A stretch of 64,000 bases of DNA. Origin: Halonotius roseus. GTDB taxonomy: Archaea; Halobacteriota; Halobacteria; Halobacteriales; Haloferacaceae. The stretch lies in assembly GCF_006861655.1 (NCBI RefSeq), contig NZ_SESI01000001.1, forward strand, positions 322,328 to 386,327, written 5' to 3'. The translations under genes and the position numbers were made by a program. Positions 27,241 through 37,011 of this stretch are shown here, piece by piece. The notes under the pieces were generated by a model. It searched no databases, was not told the origin of the DNA, and saw nothing but the letters and a program-made list of their open reading frames with translations. Within the stretch, counting starts at the first letter, position 1, and each line of letters opens with the position of its first letter.

Positions 27241-28701
27241 ATGAGCAACGGAACGCTGTACGACAAGGTATGGGAGAAGCACAAAGTAGCTGAGTTGCCG
27301 AGCGGACAGGATCAACTGTTCATCGGCCTGCACCTCGTCCACGAAGTGACGAGCCCGCAGGCCTTCGGCATGCTCCGGGAGCGCGATCTCAACGTCGCCT
27401 ACCCGAATCAGACCTTCGCAACGACTGATCACATCGCGCCGACAGAGGCCGAAAAGCGGAAGCGACCGCTGACCGACGAGCAAAGCGAGGAGATGCTGTC
27501 CGCGCTGGAGCGCAACACCAGCGAGAACGGCATCACGTTCTTCGGCTTCGAGTCCGGCAAGCAGGGCATCACCCACGTGGTCGCCCCCGAACTCGGTCTC
27601 TCGCAGCCGGGGATGACCGTCGCCTGCGGTGACAGCCACACCGCGACGCACGGTGCGTTCGGCTCCATCGGTGTCGGTATCGGCACCAGCCAGATCCGCG
27701 ACGTGCTGGCGACGGGCTGTATCGCGGCTGACAAACAGAAGGTTCGCCGGATCAACGTCGAGGGCGAACTCGGCGAGGGCGTCTACGCCAAGGACATCAT
27801 CCTGAAGATCATCCAGGATCTCGGCGTCGACGGCGGCGTCGGCCACGTCTACGAGTACGGCGGGCCAGCCATCGAAGCACTCGATATGGAGGGCCGACTG
27901 GCGGTCTGTAACATGTCCATCGAGGGCGGCGCTCGCGCGGGGTACATCAACCCCGACGAGACGACCTACGAGTACCTGAAGGGCCGCGAATATGTCCCCG
28001 AAGGCGAGGCCTTCGAGGAGCGAAAGGAGTACTGGGAGTCCATCAGCAGCGACGCGGACGCCGAGTACGACGATGTCGTCACGGTTGACGCCGACGACAT
28101 CGACCCGCTGATTACGTGGGGGATCAACCCCGGTCAGGTCATCGAGATCACCGACACCGTCCCCCAGCCCGAGGACTTCGAGGCCCGAACGGATCGAGAA
28201 GCCGCCGAGCAAGCCCTCGAACACATGGATATCGAACCCGGCCAGTCGATGCTGGGCTACGATGTCGATGTCGCCTTCCTCGGCACCTGTACGAACGGCC
28301 GCGTTTCGGACTTCGAAGAAGCCGCGAAAATCCTGGAGGGCAACACAGTCGCCGACGGCGTGCGCGCGCTGGCCGTCCCCGGCTCCGAGACCGTCCGCGA
28401 GGAGTGTGAGGCTCGCGGCCTCGACGAGGTCTTCATCAACGCCGGCTTCCAGTGGCGTCGCGCCGGCTGTTCGATGTGTCTGGCGATGAACGACGACTCG
28501 CTGGAGGGCGACGAGGTCTGTGCGTCGTCGTCGAACCGGAACTTCATCGGCCGCCAAGGCAGCAAGGACGGCCGCACCGTCCTGATGAGTCCGGCGATGG
28601 TCGCCGCTGCGGCCGTCGAAGGCGAAGTCGCCGACGCACGCGAGTACCTGAGCGACGATCCGGCTGGCAGCCCCAGCGGGGTCGGGGAGGCGGCTGACTA
28701 A
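27241..28701 (+). CDS. leuC: 3-isopropylmalate dehydratase, large subunit
   Basis: Aconitase-family subunit carrying the 4Fe-4S cluster; isomerises 2- to 3-isopropylmalate with LeuD. Signatures are VACGDSHTATHGAFGSIG, IGTSQIRDVLATGC, the cluster cysteines in FLGTCTNGRVSDFE and RRAGCSMCLAMN, and SSSNRNFIGRQGSK. The length of 486 residues is normal. Its stop shares one base with the leuD ATG (TAATG), so both subunits are made together. Confidence 0.97.
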   Translation: MSNGTLYDKVWEKHKVAELPSGQDQLFIGLHLVHEVTSPQAFGMLRERDLNVAYPNQTFATTDHIAPTEAEKRKRPLTDEQSEEMLSALERNTSENGITFFGFESGKQGITHVVAPELGLSQPGMTVACGDSHTATHGAFGSIGVGIGTSQIRDVLATGCIAADKQKVRRINVEGELGEGVYAKDIILKIIQDLGVDGGVGHVYEYGGPAIEALDMEGRLAVCNMSIEGGARAGYINPDETTYEYLKGREYVPEGEAFEERKEYWESISSDADAEYDDVVTVDADDIDPLITWGINPGQVIEITDTVPQPEDFEARTDREAAEQALEHMDIEPGQSMLGYDVDVAFLGTCTNGRVSDFEEAAKILEGNTVADGVRALAVPGSETVREECEARGLDEVFINAGFQWRRAGCSMCLAMNDDSLEGDEVCASSSNRNFIGRQGSKDGRTVLMSPAMVAAAAVEGEVADAREYLSDDPAGSPSGVGEAAD

Positions 28702-29306
28702 TGGCTCCTGAAAATCACATCACCGAGGTCGGCGGCACCGGCGTCCCGATCCCCGGCGACGATATCGACACCGACCAGATCCTGCCGGCGCGCTTTATGA
28801 AGGAGGTCACTTTCGACAACATGGCCGACTACCTCTTTTATGATGCGCGGCGGGACGACGACGGCGAGTTCAACGACCACCCGTTGAACCGCTTCGACGG
28901 CGCGTCGATTGCGGTCATCAACTCCAACTTCGGCTGTGGCTCCTCGCGTGAGCACGCTCCCCAGGCGATGATGCGCTGGGGCGTCGACGGCATCGTCGGC
29001 GAGTCCTACGCGGAAATCTTCCGCGACAACTGCAAGTCGCTGGGGATTCCGGCCGTGACGACCGACCACGAGACCGTCACCGAACTCCAGGAGTGGATCG
29101 AAGCCAACCCTGACGGCGAGATCGACATCGACGTCGAGAACGAGACCGTCACCTACGGCGACACCACTATCGACGTCGACATCGACGACGCGATGCAGGA
29201 AGCCCTCGTTGAGGGGATTTGGGATACGACCGCGCTGATGTACTCGAACCGCAGCAAGGTCGAGGAAACCGTCGCCGGGCTGCCGTACGTCGAAGGCGAC
29301 GACTAA
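28701..29306 (+). CDS. leuD: 3-isopropylmalate dehydratase, small subunit
   Basis: The swivel-domain partner of LeuC, with DDIDTDQILPARFMKEV at the N-terminus and the substrate loop NSNFGCGSSREHAPQAM. At 201 residues it includes the usual archaeal C-terminal part. Last gene of the ilv-leu operon. Its stop overlaps by three bases the stop of the UPF0175 gene on the opposite strand. Confidence 0.96.
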   Translation: MAPENHITEVGGTGVPIPGDDIDTDQILPARFMKEVTFDNMADYLFYDARRDDDGEFNDHPLNRFDGASIAVINSNFGCGSSREHAPQAMMRWGVDGIVGESYAEIFRDNCKSLGIPAVTTDHETVTELQEWIEANPDGEIDIDVENETVTYGDTTIDVDIDDAMQEALVEGIWDTTALMYSNRSKVEETVAGLPYVEGDD

Positions 29307-29557
29307 ACCGATTCCCCGCTGTATTCTATATCCTCGGCTAACTCACCGTCGTCGTAGTGTCGGGTGATTTCTCGGTCGCCGAGGAGCTTGTGAAACTCAC
29401 GTTTCGACAGCCCTGCCAAGGAACGGGCCTTACCGAACGAGAGGATGTCACGAGCATACAGAGAGACAGCCAACTCCTTTTTCACCGTGTCTTTCCGTTC
29501 TCCTTCAGGAATCTGTAACGCTTCATAGACTTCGTCGTCGATTTCGAGGGTAGCCAT
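29303..29557 (-). CDS. UPF0175 family protein (orphan antitoxin-like)
   Basis: 84 residues from ATG 29557. The N-terminus (MATLEIDDEVYEALQIPEG) and the helix-turn segment ELAVSLYARDILSFGKAR with LAGLSKREFHKLLGD are those of UPF0175, a small DNA-binding family usually beside a PIN-like toxin. No such partner is present: it is flanked by leuD (convergent) and a dispersed repeat. It may be a lone regulator or the remainder of a lost toxin-antitoxin pair. The frame extension to 29728 crosses the repeat and is spurious. Confidence 0.88.
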   Translation of the reverse strand: MATLEIDDEVYEALQIPEGERKDTVKKELAVSLYARDILSFGKARSLAGLSKREFHKLLGDREITRHYDDGELAEDIEYSGESV

Positions 29558-29646
29558 TGGTGAATATGTGGGACACTTTCGTATTGAGTGTTCGGCAGCA
29601 GCCAACCAGAGTGGATCGACCGGCCGACCAGCCGCCGCCCTGGCGG

Positions 29647-29766
29647 ACTGAAAGGGCGAGGCAGGGTCGGCGAACCCCGGCGACGTAAGCACCGCAGGAA
29701 CGAGCGGAGCGAGTGACGAGGAGCGCAACGAGTCGCGGGAGCCGAGCCTGCCGAGGGCTTTCTACA
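29647..29766 (+). repeat. Dispersed structured element, copy B
   Basis: 120 bases with conserved ends ACTGAAAGGGCGAG and CGAGGGCTTTCTACA and the shared interior GAACCCCGGCGACG..AAGCACCGC..GAGGAGCGCAACGAGTCGCG. The inner stem is GCAGGGTCGGC with GCCGAGCCTGC, ten of eleven positions paired, while copy C uses a different pair of arms. No additional triloop hairpins. It lies between the orphan UPF0175 gene and the DoxX gene, inside the gap that separates leuB from the other leucine genes. Confidence 0.8.
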
Positions 29767-29811
29767 CCTCTGTTGCTCAGTTGAATTCAGTCGAATCGCC
29801 AGAGATGCACG

Positions 29812-30225
29812 CTAAGAACCCACAGCATCCGAATCAGTGTACCAGTAGGCCCACAGAATCAATACGCCCTGTAACGGCAGCCGCGCCCAGCGAATCAGCG
29901 GCGATGGGTCGCCACCGCTGATTCCGTCGACGACGACCATCGAGGTCGCCATGTAGACGTTCGCCGGGAAAATCGCAACGAGCAGCGCAATCGTCGCCCA
30001 CGCCGCGTAGCGTCGCGTCCGTGGAATCAATACCCCGACACCGACGGCGATTTCGGCGACGCCGGACAGATAGACCAACGCCAGGGGCGCGGGCAGGAAC
30101 GGCGGGATGATCTGGGCGTATAGCTCCGGGACGACGAAATGCAGCACGCCCGCGACGACGTAGAGCGGCCCCATCAGGTAGAGCAGCGGGCGTTTGAACC
30201 GCGCCAGGCGACCTCTCATTGCCAC
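29812..30225 (-). CDS. DoxX-like membrane protein
   Basis: 137 residues with four membrane spans: [60 protein letters not shown] and [14 protein letters not shown]. HFxxP in span one and the GVAEI segment are typical of DoxX/DoxD-type proteins linked to quinone or thiol redox. Start ATG 30225, or ATG 30219 ([11 protein letters not shown]). It interrupts the leucine gene order and has no evident role in that pathway. Confidence 0.8.
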   Translation of the reverse strand: MAMRGRLARFKRPLLYLMGPLYVVAGVLHFVVPELYAQIIPPFLPAPLALVYLSGVAEIAVGVGVLIPRTRRYAAWATIALLVAIFPANVYMATSMVVVDGISGGDPSPLIRWARLPLQGVLILWAYWYTDSDAVGS

Positions 30226-30337
30226 CTGCTATGGTGACGGCAGGGAAGCGGTTTGGGGTTACTCTGTTCCGGCGACGCAGGTCGTCACGACTTCGCCACA
30301 TCGACATGCTCTTTTCAGTGCTGGCAAGACGACGCGT

Positions 30338-31309
30338 ATGAGCCACACAATCGCCGTCATCGAAGGCGACGGCATCGGACAGGAAGTGATCCCGGCAACC
30401 GTCAAAGTCCTGGAATCGCTCGATCTCGACCTCGAATTCGTCGAAGGCGAGGCCGGCGACGCCGTCAAAGCCGCGACCGGCGAGGCACTCCCACAGGAGA
30501 CCTACGACCTCGCGGCCGAGTCCGACGCCACGCTGTTCGGCGCGGCTGGCGAGACCGCCGCCGACGTGATCCTCCCGCTGCGGGAGGCCGTCGACTCGTT
30601 CGTCAACATCCGCCCCGCGAAAGCCTATCCCGGCGTCGATGCCGTCCGGCCCGAAACCGACCTTGTCTTCCTCCGCGAAAATACCGAGGGTGTCTACTCG
30701 GGTCACGAGGACGACCTCTCCGAGGATCTGTCGACGCTGACGCGCGTCGTCACCACCTCGGCCTCCGAGAAACTCGCGGAGTTCGCCTGCGAGTACGTCG
30801 ACGGCGAGGGGTTCAGCGTCGTCCACAAGGCCAACGTGATGCGGAAGACCGACGGCCGGTTCCGCGACGCGGTCGTCCGCGTCGCCGACGACCACGGCGT
30901 CGAGACCGACGAAGTCCTGATGGACGCCTTCGCAACGCGGGTCTGTCTCGACCCCACGCAGTTCGACACCATCGTCTGTCCGAACCTCGCGGGCGACGTG
31001 CTCTCTGATCTCGCTGCTGGCCTCGTTGGCGGGCTGGGGCTCCTGCCCTCCGCGAACATCGGCGACGACAACGCGCTCTTCGAGCCGGTTCACGGTACCG
31101 CACCCGATATCGCCGGCCAAGGCGTCGCCAACCCGATGGCGACGGTGCTCTCGGCGGCGATGTTACTCAATCATCTCGGCTACAGCGAAGAATCGGATCG
31201 CGTCGAGACCGCCGTCGAAACCGTGCTCGCCGAGGGGCCGCGGACGGCCGATCTCGGCGGCGACGCCGATACCGACGAGGTCACGCAGGCGATCATCGAC
31301 CAATTGTAG
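30338..31309 (+). CDS. leuB: 3-isopropylmalate dehydrogenase
   Basis: NAD-dependent oxidative decarboxylation of 3-isopropylmalate. 323 residues: N-terminal [16 protein letters not shown], substrate residues in [19 protein letters not shown] and [43 protein letters not shown], and cofactor loop [17 protein letters not shown]. The start at 30338 gives the family N-terminus; the frame extension to 30194 lacks similarity. It stands about 1 kb from leuD with its own promoter region. Confidence 0.95.
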   Translation: MSHTIAVIEGDGIGQEVIPATVKVLESLDLDLEFVEGEAGDAVKAATGEALPQETYDLAAESDATLFGAAGETAADVILPLREAVDSFVNIRPAKAYPGVDAVRPETDLVFLRENTEGVYSGHEDDLSEDLSTLTRVVTTSASEKLAEFACEYVDGEGFSVVHKANVMRKTDGRFRDAVVRVADDHGVETDEVLMDAFATRVCLDPTQFDTIVCPNLAGDVLSDLAAGLVGGLGLLPSANIGDDNALFEPVHGTAPDIAGQGVANPMATVLSAAMLLNHLGYSEESDRVETAVETVLAEGPRTADLGGDADTDEVTQAIIDQL

Positions 31310-31346
31310 CGCAGCCGAACGAACCCGGCGAAAAGAGTGACAGTCG

Positions 31347-32081
31347 TTAGCTCACGAACTCGGTCGCCGTCGATCCCTGTTCTTCCTCGGTTTCAAGCTG
31401 GAGCGACTGGTCGGTGATGTCGTCGAGGGCATCCTTGCCCATCAGCGCGAGCATGGCGAAGCCGACCTTCGTGATAATGTCGAGGTAGACGATCACCATC
31501 ATTTCGACGCCAGGCTCCAGCAGCCCGAACCCGACCGGCGCGAGCAGCCAGACGACGGGGTACAGCGTCCACAGCACGACGGTCACGTTCCGGAGTTTGG
31601 CGAAGACGATGCCGACGCGCTCGCTGGCGAAGGCGGCCTGCTCCGGAAGCTCCGTGACCAGCAGGTAGGCCAAGGCGACGTAGGCCACGCCGCCGAGTCC
31701 GAACAACGTCAGTGACAGCACGCCCGAGGTGAAGATCGCGGCGATCCCGAGGGCGATCAACACCACGTCCAGCCCGATCAACAGCGCGTAGAGCTGTTTG
31801 CCCGGTTTGCACAGCAGCGTCAGGTAGAGGATCAACAGCGGCGTCGTCAACAACCAATCGACGTACCGCGGCGTGTAGAACGTCGCGCCGTCGACCGGGA
31901 TTGAGCCGATCCCCAGCGAGGTCAGCGTGTAGGCGACTGTGGCGATCCCCGTGATCGCCGCGAGCACGCCGTAGTATTTCCTGTTTTTCTCGTCACGAAC
32001 CGCGTAGTACGCCGAGGGGGTCGTGCCGAGACCCAGTGCCACCGCGCCGACCGCCGCCCAGCCGTTTGCTGATAACAACAT
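31347..32081 (-). CDS. Sensory rhodopsin II-like photoreceptor
   Basis: Seven-helix retinal protein of 244 residues. The Schiff-base lysine lies in YLDIITKVGFAML; the counter-ion Asp in TPRYVDWLLTTPLL. The proton-donor position of bacteriorhodopsin (Asp96) is Tyr here (LLILYLTLL), which argues against a pump. Thr just before the retinal Lys and Tyr in WTLYPVVWLL match the signalling Thr/Tyr pair of Natronomonas SRII, and no His is found at the SRI-specific site. Its start overlaps the transducer stop by one base, the usual htrII-sopII arrangement. Blue-light phototaxis receptor is likely. Confidence 0.9.
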   Translation of the reverse strand: MLLSANGWAAVGAVALGLGTTPSAYYAVRDEKNRKYYGVLAAITGIATVAYTLTSLGIGSIPVDGATFYTPRYVDWLLTTPLLILYLTLLCKPGKQLYALLIGLDVVLIALGIAAIFTSGVLSLTLFGLGGVAYVALAYLLVTELPEQAAFASERVGIVFAKLRNVTVVLWTLYPVVWLLAPVGFGLLEPGVEMMVIVYLDIITKVGFAMLALMGKDALDDITDQSLQLETEEEQGSTATEFVS

Positions 32082-33769
32082 TAGGAATCACCGAAGTTGA
32101 AGCCGTCGTCGGTTGTCCCACTGTCCGTCTCCTGCCCACCGTCGGTCGCTGCCACATCGGGTGTCGCTACCGTCGCGTCCGGCGTCAACTCGCTGCCAAC
32201 GGTCGGTGCCGCTGACTCGTCAAGCCCACCACCGCTAGCCGACTCGGCCTCGACCTCGAAGCGGTCGAGGGCCTCGTGCAGTTTCGCGGCTTGCGACCGC
32301 AGTTGCGTCGCCGAGGATTCGACCGTCTGGAGCGTCTCCTGCTGGGCGGTCGCCGTCTCGGTCACGTCGTCGGCCGTCTCGGTCGTCGTCTCGCTGATCT
32401 CGGCGACCTCGTCGATCATCTCGACGACCGAGTTGGCCGCGCGGGCCTGCTCCTCGGTCGTCCGGTTGATCTCGCTCATGCTGCTGTCGACCTCGTCGAC
32501 ATACTCGATCACGTCGTTGAGCTGGTCGATTGCGCCCTCGACCGTCTCGACGCCCTGGCTGATTCGGACGCTGGTCTCGTCCATGCCGGCGACGGCCTCG
32601 CTGGTCTTCTCCTGGACGCGCTGGATCCGGCCTTCGATCTGGCCGGCGGCCTCCTTCGTCTCCTCGGCGAGTGATTTGACCTCTTCGGCGACGACGGCGA
32701 AGCCTTCGCCCTCTTGACCGGCGCGAGCAGCTTCGATGGAGGCGTTGAGCGCGAGGAGGTTCGTCTGCTCGGCGATCTCGCTGATCATATCGACGATCTC
32801 GCCGATCTCGTCCATCTCCTCGTCGAGCACCTCGATATCCTCCAGCGTCTCGTTGGTCGTCGACTCGACGGCGTCCATCTGCTCGATGGCGTCGGCCGCG
32901 GCGGCTTCCCCTTCGGTGCCGGCTTCGGTCGCCTGTTCGGTCGTTTCGGCGACCGTATCGACCGTGGCGGCAACTTCTTCCGCGCCCGAGGAGAGCCCGT
33001 CCATCTCGTCGGCCACGTCTCGGAGGTTCTCCGTCTGCTTGTGTGCGCCGTCGGAGATGTCCTCGACGGCGTTGGCGACGCCGCTGCTGTCCTCGTAGAG
33101 CTGGTCGGCGTTGCTGTCGACGCCGGCGGCAGCATCCTCGACGTGGTCGGCGAATGTCATCACCTCGCTGACGGTTCCCTCCAGCTCGTCGAGCGTCTCG
33201 TTGAACGCGATCCCGACCTGCTGCATCGCCTCGCTGTCGGTATCTGGATCGACGCGCTGGGTGAGGTCGCCGTCGGCGACGGCCTGCATCACACGTTCGT
33301 ACTCCGCAGCCTTCTGTTCGATCCGTTGGGCCCGCTGTTCCATCTCCTCGCGGGCGGCCTGTGCGTCTTCTTGCGCTTCCTCGGCTGCCGAGATCTGCTC
33401 CCGCAGCGAGCGGCGCATCGAATCGAAGGCCTGGTGGAGCTGACCGATCTCGTCGGTTCGCTTGGTGTCGAGATCGACATCAAGATCGCCCTCGGCCATC
33501 TGGTCGGCCTTGGTTGTCAGCCGCCGGAGGGCGATGATCGTGTTGCTACCGATCGTCACGCCGATCAGCGCGAGGCTGATGACGGTGACGAGAATCAATC
33601 CCAGAATGCTTGAGCCGATGACGCCAGCCTCCGCGCCGAACAGCGACCGGGCCTGGAAGTACACCAGCACGCCGGCCGCCGTGGCGAGAGCGACCACCCC
33701 CGCCAACGAAAGCGTGAGCTTCGTCGCGTAACTGTCGCGTATCGGGTTGCCAGACTGCGTTCCAGCCAT
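32081..33769 (-). CDS. Rhodopsin transducer (HtrII-like methyl-accepting protein)
   Basis: 562 residues from ATG 33769 (an in-frame GTG at 33793 would add eight). Two membrane spans (about 17-37 and 50-72) with a very short outer loop, as in Natronomonas HtrII; HAMP regions ([16 protein letters not shown] and a second, [10 protein letters not shown]), then a long helical signalling domain with the CheA/CheW-binding tip [34 protein letters not shown]. It pairs with the rhodopsin encoded directly downstream. TATA CCTATACAG at 33811-33819 on the minus strand. Confidence 0.92.
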   Translation of the reverse strand: MAGTQSGNPIRDSYATKLTLSLAGVVALATAAGVLVYFQARSLFGAEAGVIGSSILGLILVTVISLALIGVTIGSNTIIALRRLTTKADQMAEGDLDVDLDTKRTDEIGQLHQAFDSMRRSLREQISAAEEAQEDAQAAREEMEQRAQRIEQKAAEYERVMQAVADGDLTQRVDPDTDSEAMQQVGIAFNETLDELEGTVSEVMTFADHVEDAAAGVDSNADQLYEDSSGVANAVEDISDGAHKQTENLRDVADEMDGLSSGAEEVAATVDTVAETTEQATEAGTEGEAAAADAIEQMDAVESTTNETLEDIEVLDEEMDEIGEIVDMISEIAEQTNLLALNASIEAARAGQEGEGFAVVAEEVKSLAEETKEAAGQIEGRIQRVQEKTSEAVAGMDETSVRISQGVETVEGAIDQLNDVIEYVDEVDSSMSEINRTTEEQARAANSVVEMIDEVAEISETTTETADDVTETATAQQETLQTVESSATQLRSQAAKLHEALDRFEVEAESASGGGLDESAAPTVGSELTPDATVATPDVAATDGGQETDSGTTDDGFNFGDS

Positions 33770-33931
33770 AGGTAGACATTGAAAGCCGATCACCTATGCG
33801 TACGCGCTATCTGTATAGGCTGTTCCTCAGCAGCCAAACCCATTCAGTATAGGCATCACCACAAATGCCTTCGAACAATGTTCCGCGACAACAATGTAAC
33901 CATGCCGAGACAACAAAAACACGAAAACCGC

Positions 33932-34387
33932 TCACCGCTCCGCCGATTCGACGTAGGCTTCCCTGACAGCCTCGAAGCCGTCGTTCGCTTCGAGATGCTG
34001 TTGGAGTTCGTCGGCGTACTCCTGGGCGAGTGATTCGGCCGCCGCCAACCTCTCGGGGTCGACGCCGTCATCATCGTTGCTGAACCCGAGCGCGCCTTTG
34101 ATCGAGTCGATGATCCCGGGGTCGTTGGCACCCTCGTCGGCCCCACCGGCCATCGGGCCGCTCCGCGAGCGGATCGCCGCCAGCTCGGGCATGATCGATT
34201 CGACCGCCTCGGTGTCGGCAACGAGCCGGGCGGCCTCGGGATCGGCGGCGTGCTCGATGTCGAGTTCGGTCGCCGTCATGATCAGCCCCCACTCCTGGTT
34301 CGTGAACGCCGACCCCTGAACCCGGTCGGTGAACGCCTGATCGACAGCCATCCGGTCGCCGACAAGCATGTCTCGCCACTCGCTCAT
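33932..34387 (-). CDS. Haloarchaeal conserved protein (DUF5799-like)
   Basis: 151 residues from ATG 34387: MSEWRDMLVGDRMAVDQAF, QEWGLIMTATELDIEHAADP, a Gly/Met-rich linker, and an acidic helical C-terminus (DPERLAAAESLAQEYADELQ). The N-terminal half resembles what I recall as DUF5799, a cytosolic haloarchaeal family without known function; this name is from memory. The upstream open frame to 34558 runs into the halocyanin promoter and is rejected. Confidence 0.75.
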   Translation of the reverse strand: MSEWRDMLVGDRMAVDQAFTDRVQGSAFTNQEWGLIMTATELDIEHAADPEAARLVADTEAVESIMPELAAIRSRSGPMAGGADEGANDPGIIDSIKGALGFSNDDDGVDPERLAAAESLAQEYADELQQHLEANDGFEAVREAYVESAER

Positions 34388-34511
34388 ATCGCCGGCTTGG
34401 GACGGCGACGGTTTCAGCCTGCCGGCCGGGGCGGGAGGGGCCGGCTGGCCGCCGGCGACGATTGCTGTCGGTAAACGCATCACTAATGGCTCCGCAGCAG
34501 CCAGTGGAACC

Positions 34512-34946
34512 ATGAGATCATACAGCCGCAGACGGACGCTTGCGGTCGCCGGCAGCACGGTTCTCGCTGGGCTCGCCGGCTGTGCAGGCGGAGGCGGCGA
34601 CAGCAGCCCCTACAACGGCTGGCTGGACGGTGCTAACAACTTCGAGGCAGTCGTCGATCGAACCGGAACCGAAACCGTGACCGTTGAGGTGGGAACGCCG
34701 AACCCGTATGCGTTCGACCCCGCAGCCGTCCGAATTTCACCAGGAACAACGGTCGTCTGGGAGTGGAGTGGCCGCGGGAGCAGCCACAACGTCGTCGACA
34801 ACGGCGGTGCCTTTGAGAGCGACTACTATCTCGAAGAGGGGAGCACCTTCGAACACACCTTCGCGGAGCCGGGGGTCTACAAATACTACTGTACCCCCCA
34901 CCAGACACAGGGCATGCTCGGCGTCATCGAGGTCGTCAACGGTTAG
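34512..34946 (+). CDS. Halocyanin-type blue copper protein
   Basis: 144 residues. Tat lipoprotein signal (SYSRRRTLAVAGSTVLAG, lipobox LAGC at about residue 22) anchors it outside the membrane. One cupredoxin domain follows, with copper ligands His in GRGSSHNVVDN, Cys and His in YYCTPHQTQGM, and the Met of QGM. A peripheral electron carrier between quinol-oxidising complexes and terminal oxidases. Its stop overlaps the menC stop by four bases (convergent). Confidence 0.95.
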   Translation: MRSYSRRRTLAVAGSTVLAGLAGCAGGGGDSSPYNGWLDGANNFEAVVDRTGTETVTVEVGTPNPYAFDPAAVRISPGTTVVWEWSGRGSSHNVVDNGGAFESDYYLEEGSTFEHTFAEPGVYKYYCTPHQTQGMLGVIEVVNG

Positions 34947-35989
34947 CGACGCAAGCTATCGAAGCCGCTACCACAGAGCCCACCCCCGGTCGGCACGCTC
35001 GCAGTTCCCTCGCTGATCCTCACCGGATCGGCGGCGAGATCGTCCGCGAGCAGCGACCCCGTCGCTAGCCCACACGGGGCGATCTCCGGAACCGCCGCGG
35101 CGACGTGAACGGCAGCCGTCCGCGCGACAACAGCATCGATCGTCGTCGTCACCACGGGCTCGACACCGGCCTCGCGGGCGCGGGCGGCCGCCTGTGTCGC
35201 CCGCAGCGGCCCGCCGAGAGCCATCGGTTTGAGGATCACTACGTCGGCCGCGTCGGCATCGAGGACGGCCGAGATCGACGCTGACGACAGCGACTCATCA
35301 AGAGCGATGTCGACACCGCGACCACGAAGCTCGCGGTGGCCGGCGATGTTAGACGCCGGCAGTGGCTGTTCGACGTAAGCAACATCGAGAGCTGCGAACT
35401 CGTCGAGAGCGTCCTCGGCGGTTGGAACATCCCACGCGCCGTTGGCGTCGATCCGGAGCGCGACAGCGTCGTCGACTGCCTCGCGGACGGCGCGGACGCG
35501 CTGGAGATCGGCCTCCAAGGACTGGCTGCCGGCTTTGAGTTTGAGACAGTCGTAGCCGTCTGCGAGTGCGCTTTCTGCGGCTGCCACGGTCGCATCGATG
35601 TCGGCGTCGCCGATGGTCGCGTTGACTGGTACCTGTTGGGGTACCGCAGCATCGGCATCATCGAAGGCGTCTTGTCGGAGGGTTGTCGCCAACGGCGTTG
35701 AATCGTTGCGACCGCGCCGGTCGAGCCCTGCGAGTTCGACGGCGTGGGCGGCCGCCGGTGTCATTGAGGGATCAGGGAACGTCTCGGTCGATTCGGGGTC
35801 GGTCGCGTCAAGCGCGGTTTGACACGCCTCAACGGACTCAGTCCAGCCGGGCAGCGGGCTCGCTTCGCCGATCCCGGGTGGGGCCGCGGTGTCGTCGACG
35901 CCGACGAGGAACCCCCGTCGCTCGGTGATCTCGCCGCGAGCAGTCGACAGCGGCGATGCAAGCGCGAGAGAAAACGACTCGATCCACAT
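34943..35989 (-). CDS. menC: o-Succinylbenzoate synthase
   Basis: Enolase-superfamily enzyme of 348 residues that dehydrates SHCHC to o-succinylbenzoate in menaquinone synthesis. Marks are GIGEASPLPGWTES near the N-terminus, the catalytic KLKAGSQSLEADLQRV (KxK-like), metal ligands in RIDANGAWDVPTAEDAL, YVEQPLP and DIALDESLSS, and VILKPMALGGPLRA. Its start overlaps the menA stop by one base, forming a menA-menC operon. N-acylamino-acid racemase activity is an alternative seen in relatives, but the menA neighbour supports MenC. Confidence 0.92.
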   Translation of the reverse strand: MWIESFSLALASPLSTARGEITERRGFLVGVDDTAAPPGIGEASPLPGWTESVEACQTALDATDPESTETFPDPSMTPAAAHAVELAGLDRRGRNDSTPLATTLRQDAFDDADAAVPQQVPVNATIGDADIDATVAAAESALADGYDCLKLKAGSQSLEADLQRVRAVREAVDDAVALRIDANGAWDVPTAEDALDEFAALDVAYVEQPLPASNIAGHRELRGRGVDIALDESLSSASISAVLDADAADVVILKPMALGGPLRATQAAARAREAGVEPVVTTTIDAVVARTAAVHVAAAVPEIAPCGLATGSLLADDLAADPVRISEGTASVPTGGGLCGSGFDSLRR

Positions 35990-36924
35990 CAGACCGCCAA
36001 CCCCACGCCAAACAGCAGCGCGTAGCCCGCCAGCAGCTTCCCGGTCGTTTCCAGGGCTGGGTTGAGGGCTGCGCCGGTCGTTTCAGTCCGAACCGTGTCG
36101 GCGACCTGGACGGCGACCGGCAGCGTCACCAGCGGGAGCAACACGGCCACCGAGGCGTCGGTCGCCAACCACAGCCAGACGGGTACCAGATACGCTACCC
36201 CGAGCAGGCCGATGTACTCGGCGCGGCTGAACCCATAGCCGAACCGCACCGCCAGCGTTCGCTTGCCGGTCGTTTCGTCTTCCGCTTTGTCGCGGATATT
36301 GTTGACAACAAGGATGTTCGTCGAGATGGCCGCCACGGGGAGGCTGGCAACGAATGCTTCGAGGGTAATCGTCCCGGCGGGAACCGTCGTTGCCAGCGGC
36401 GCGGCAACCACGGCCGCAGCCTGGACGTAGTAGGTGCCGGTGACGGCGATGACGCCGAAAAAGAGGAAGACGAAGAGATCACCCAGGCCGTGGTATCCCA
36501 GCGGATAGGGGCCGCCGGTGTAGGCGATCCCGGAGATGACCGACAGTAGGCCGATCACGAGGATCGGGACGCCGCCAACATAGACGAGATACCCCCCGAC
36601 GACAACGGCGGCGGCGAAGGTGAGATACATCGCAGCCTTGACGCGGCCGGGTTCGATGAGGCCGGCCTGCGTGACGCGCGTGAACCCCTCGCGGTCGTCG
36701 GTGTCGGCACCCTGGATCGCGTCGTAGTAGTCGTTGGCGAAGTTGGTGCCGATCTGGATGAGGGCCGCGCCGACGAAGGCGGCGACGGCTGGCAACGGGG
36801 CAACGACGCCGTCGTTGACCGCGAGGCCGACGCCGACGATGACGGGGGCGGCCGCCGCGGGCAGCGTCTGGGGGCGGGCGGCGGCAACCCACGCCTGTCG
36901 CCGCGAGAGATTCGAACCGCTCAT
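35989..36924 (-). CDS. menA: 1,4-Dihydroxy-2-naphthoate polyprenyltransferase
   Basis: Integral membrane UbiA-family enzyme that adds the isoprenoid chain in menaquinone synthesis. 311 residues with eight to nine spans. The first prenyl-diphosphate/Mg site is in TNFANDYYDAIQGADTDD, the second in VVNNIRDKAEDETTGKRTLAVRFG. The N-terminus (RRQAWVAAARPQTLPAAA) is typical of MenA. First gene of the menA-menC pair. Confidence 0.95.
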   Translation of the reverse strand: MSGSNLSRRQAWVAAARPQTLPAAAAPVIVGVGLAVNDGVVAPLPAVAAFVGAALIQIGTNFANDYYDAIQGADTDDREGFTRVTQAGLIEPGRVKAAMYLTFAAAVVVGGYLVYVGGVPILVIGLLSVISGIAYTGGPYPLGYHGLGDLFVFLFFGVIAVTGTYYVQAAAVVAAPLATTVPAGTITLEAFVASLPVAAISTNILVVNNIRDKAEDETTGKRTLAVRFGYGFSRAEYIGLLGVAYLVPVWLWLATDASVAVLLPLVTLPVAVQVADTVRTETTGAALNPALETTGKLLAGYALLFGVGLAV

Positions 36925-36981
36925 AGTCGTATTGGGGTCGGCTCGTGCCTGAATGTTGCCATTCGGCCACAGGTGAGGAGA

Positions 36982-36989
36982 CTATTTAC
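36982..36989 (+). promoter_or_regulatory. TATA element of the gluconate dehydratase gene
   Basis: CTATTTAC, 23-30 bases ahead of ATG 37012; fixes that ATG as the start of a leaderless mRNA. Confidence 0.6.
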
Positions 36990-37011
36990 GAATGGACACC
37001 AACGCCGAGGT

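Noticed and set aside
33769-33793. Longer transducer start at GTG 33793
   Set aside because: ATG 33769 is available, the extra residues lack similarity to transducers, and the predicted transcription start is close to the GTG.
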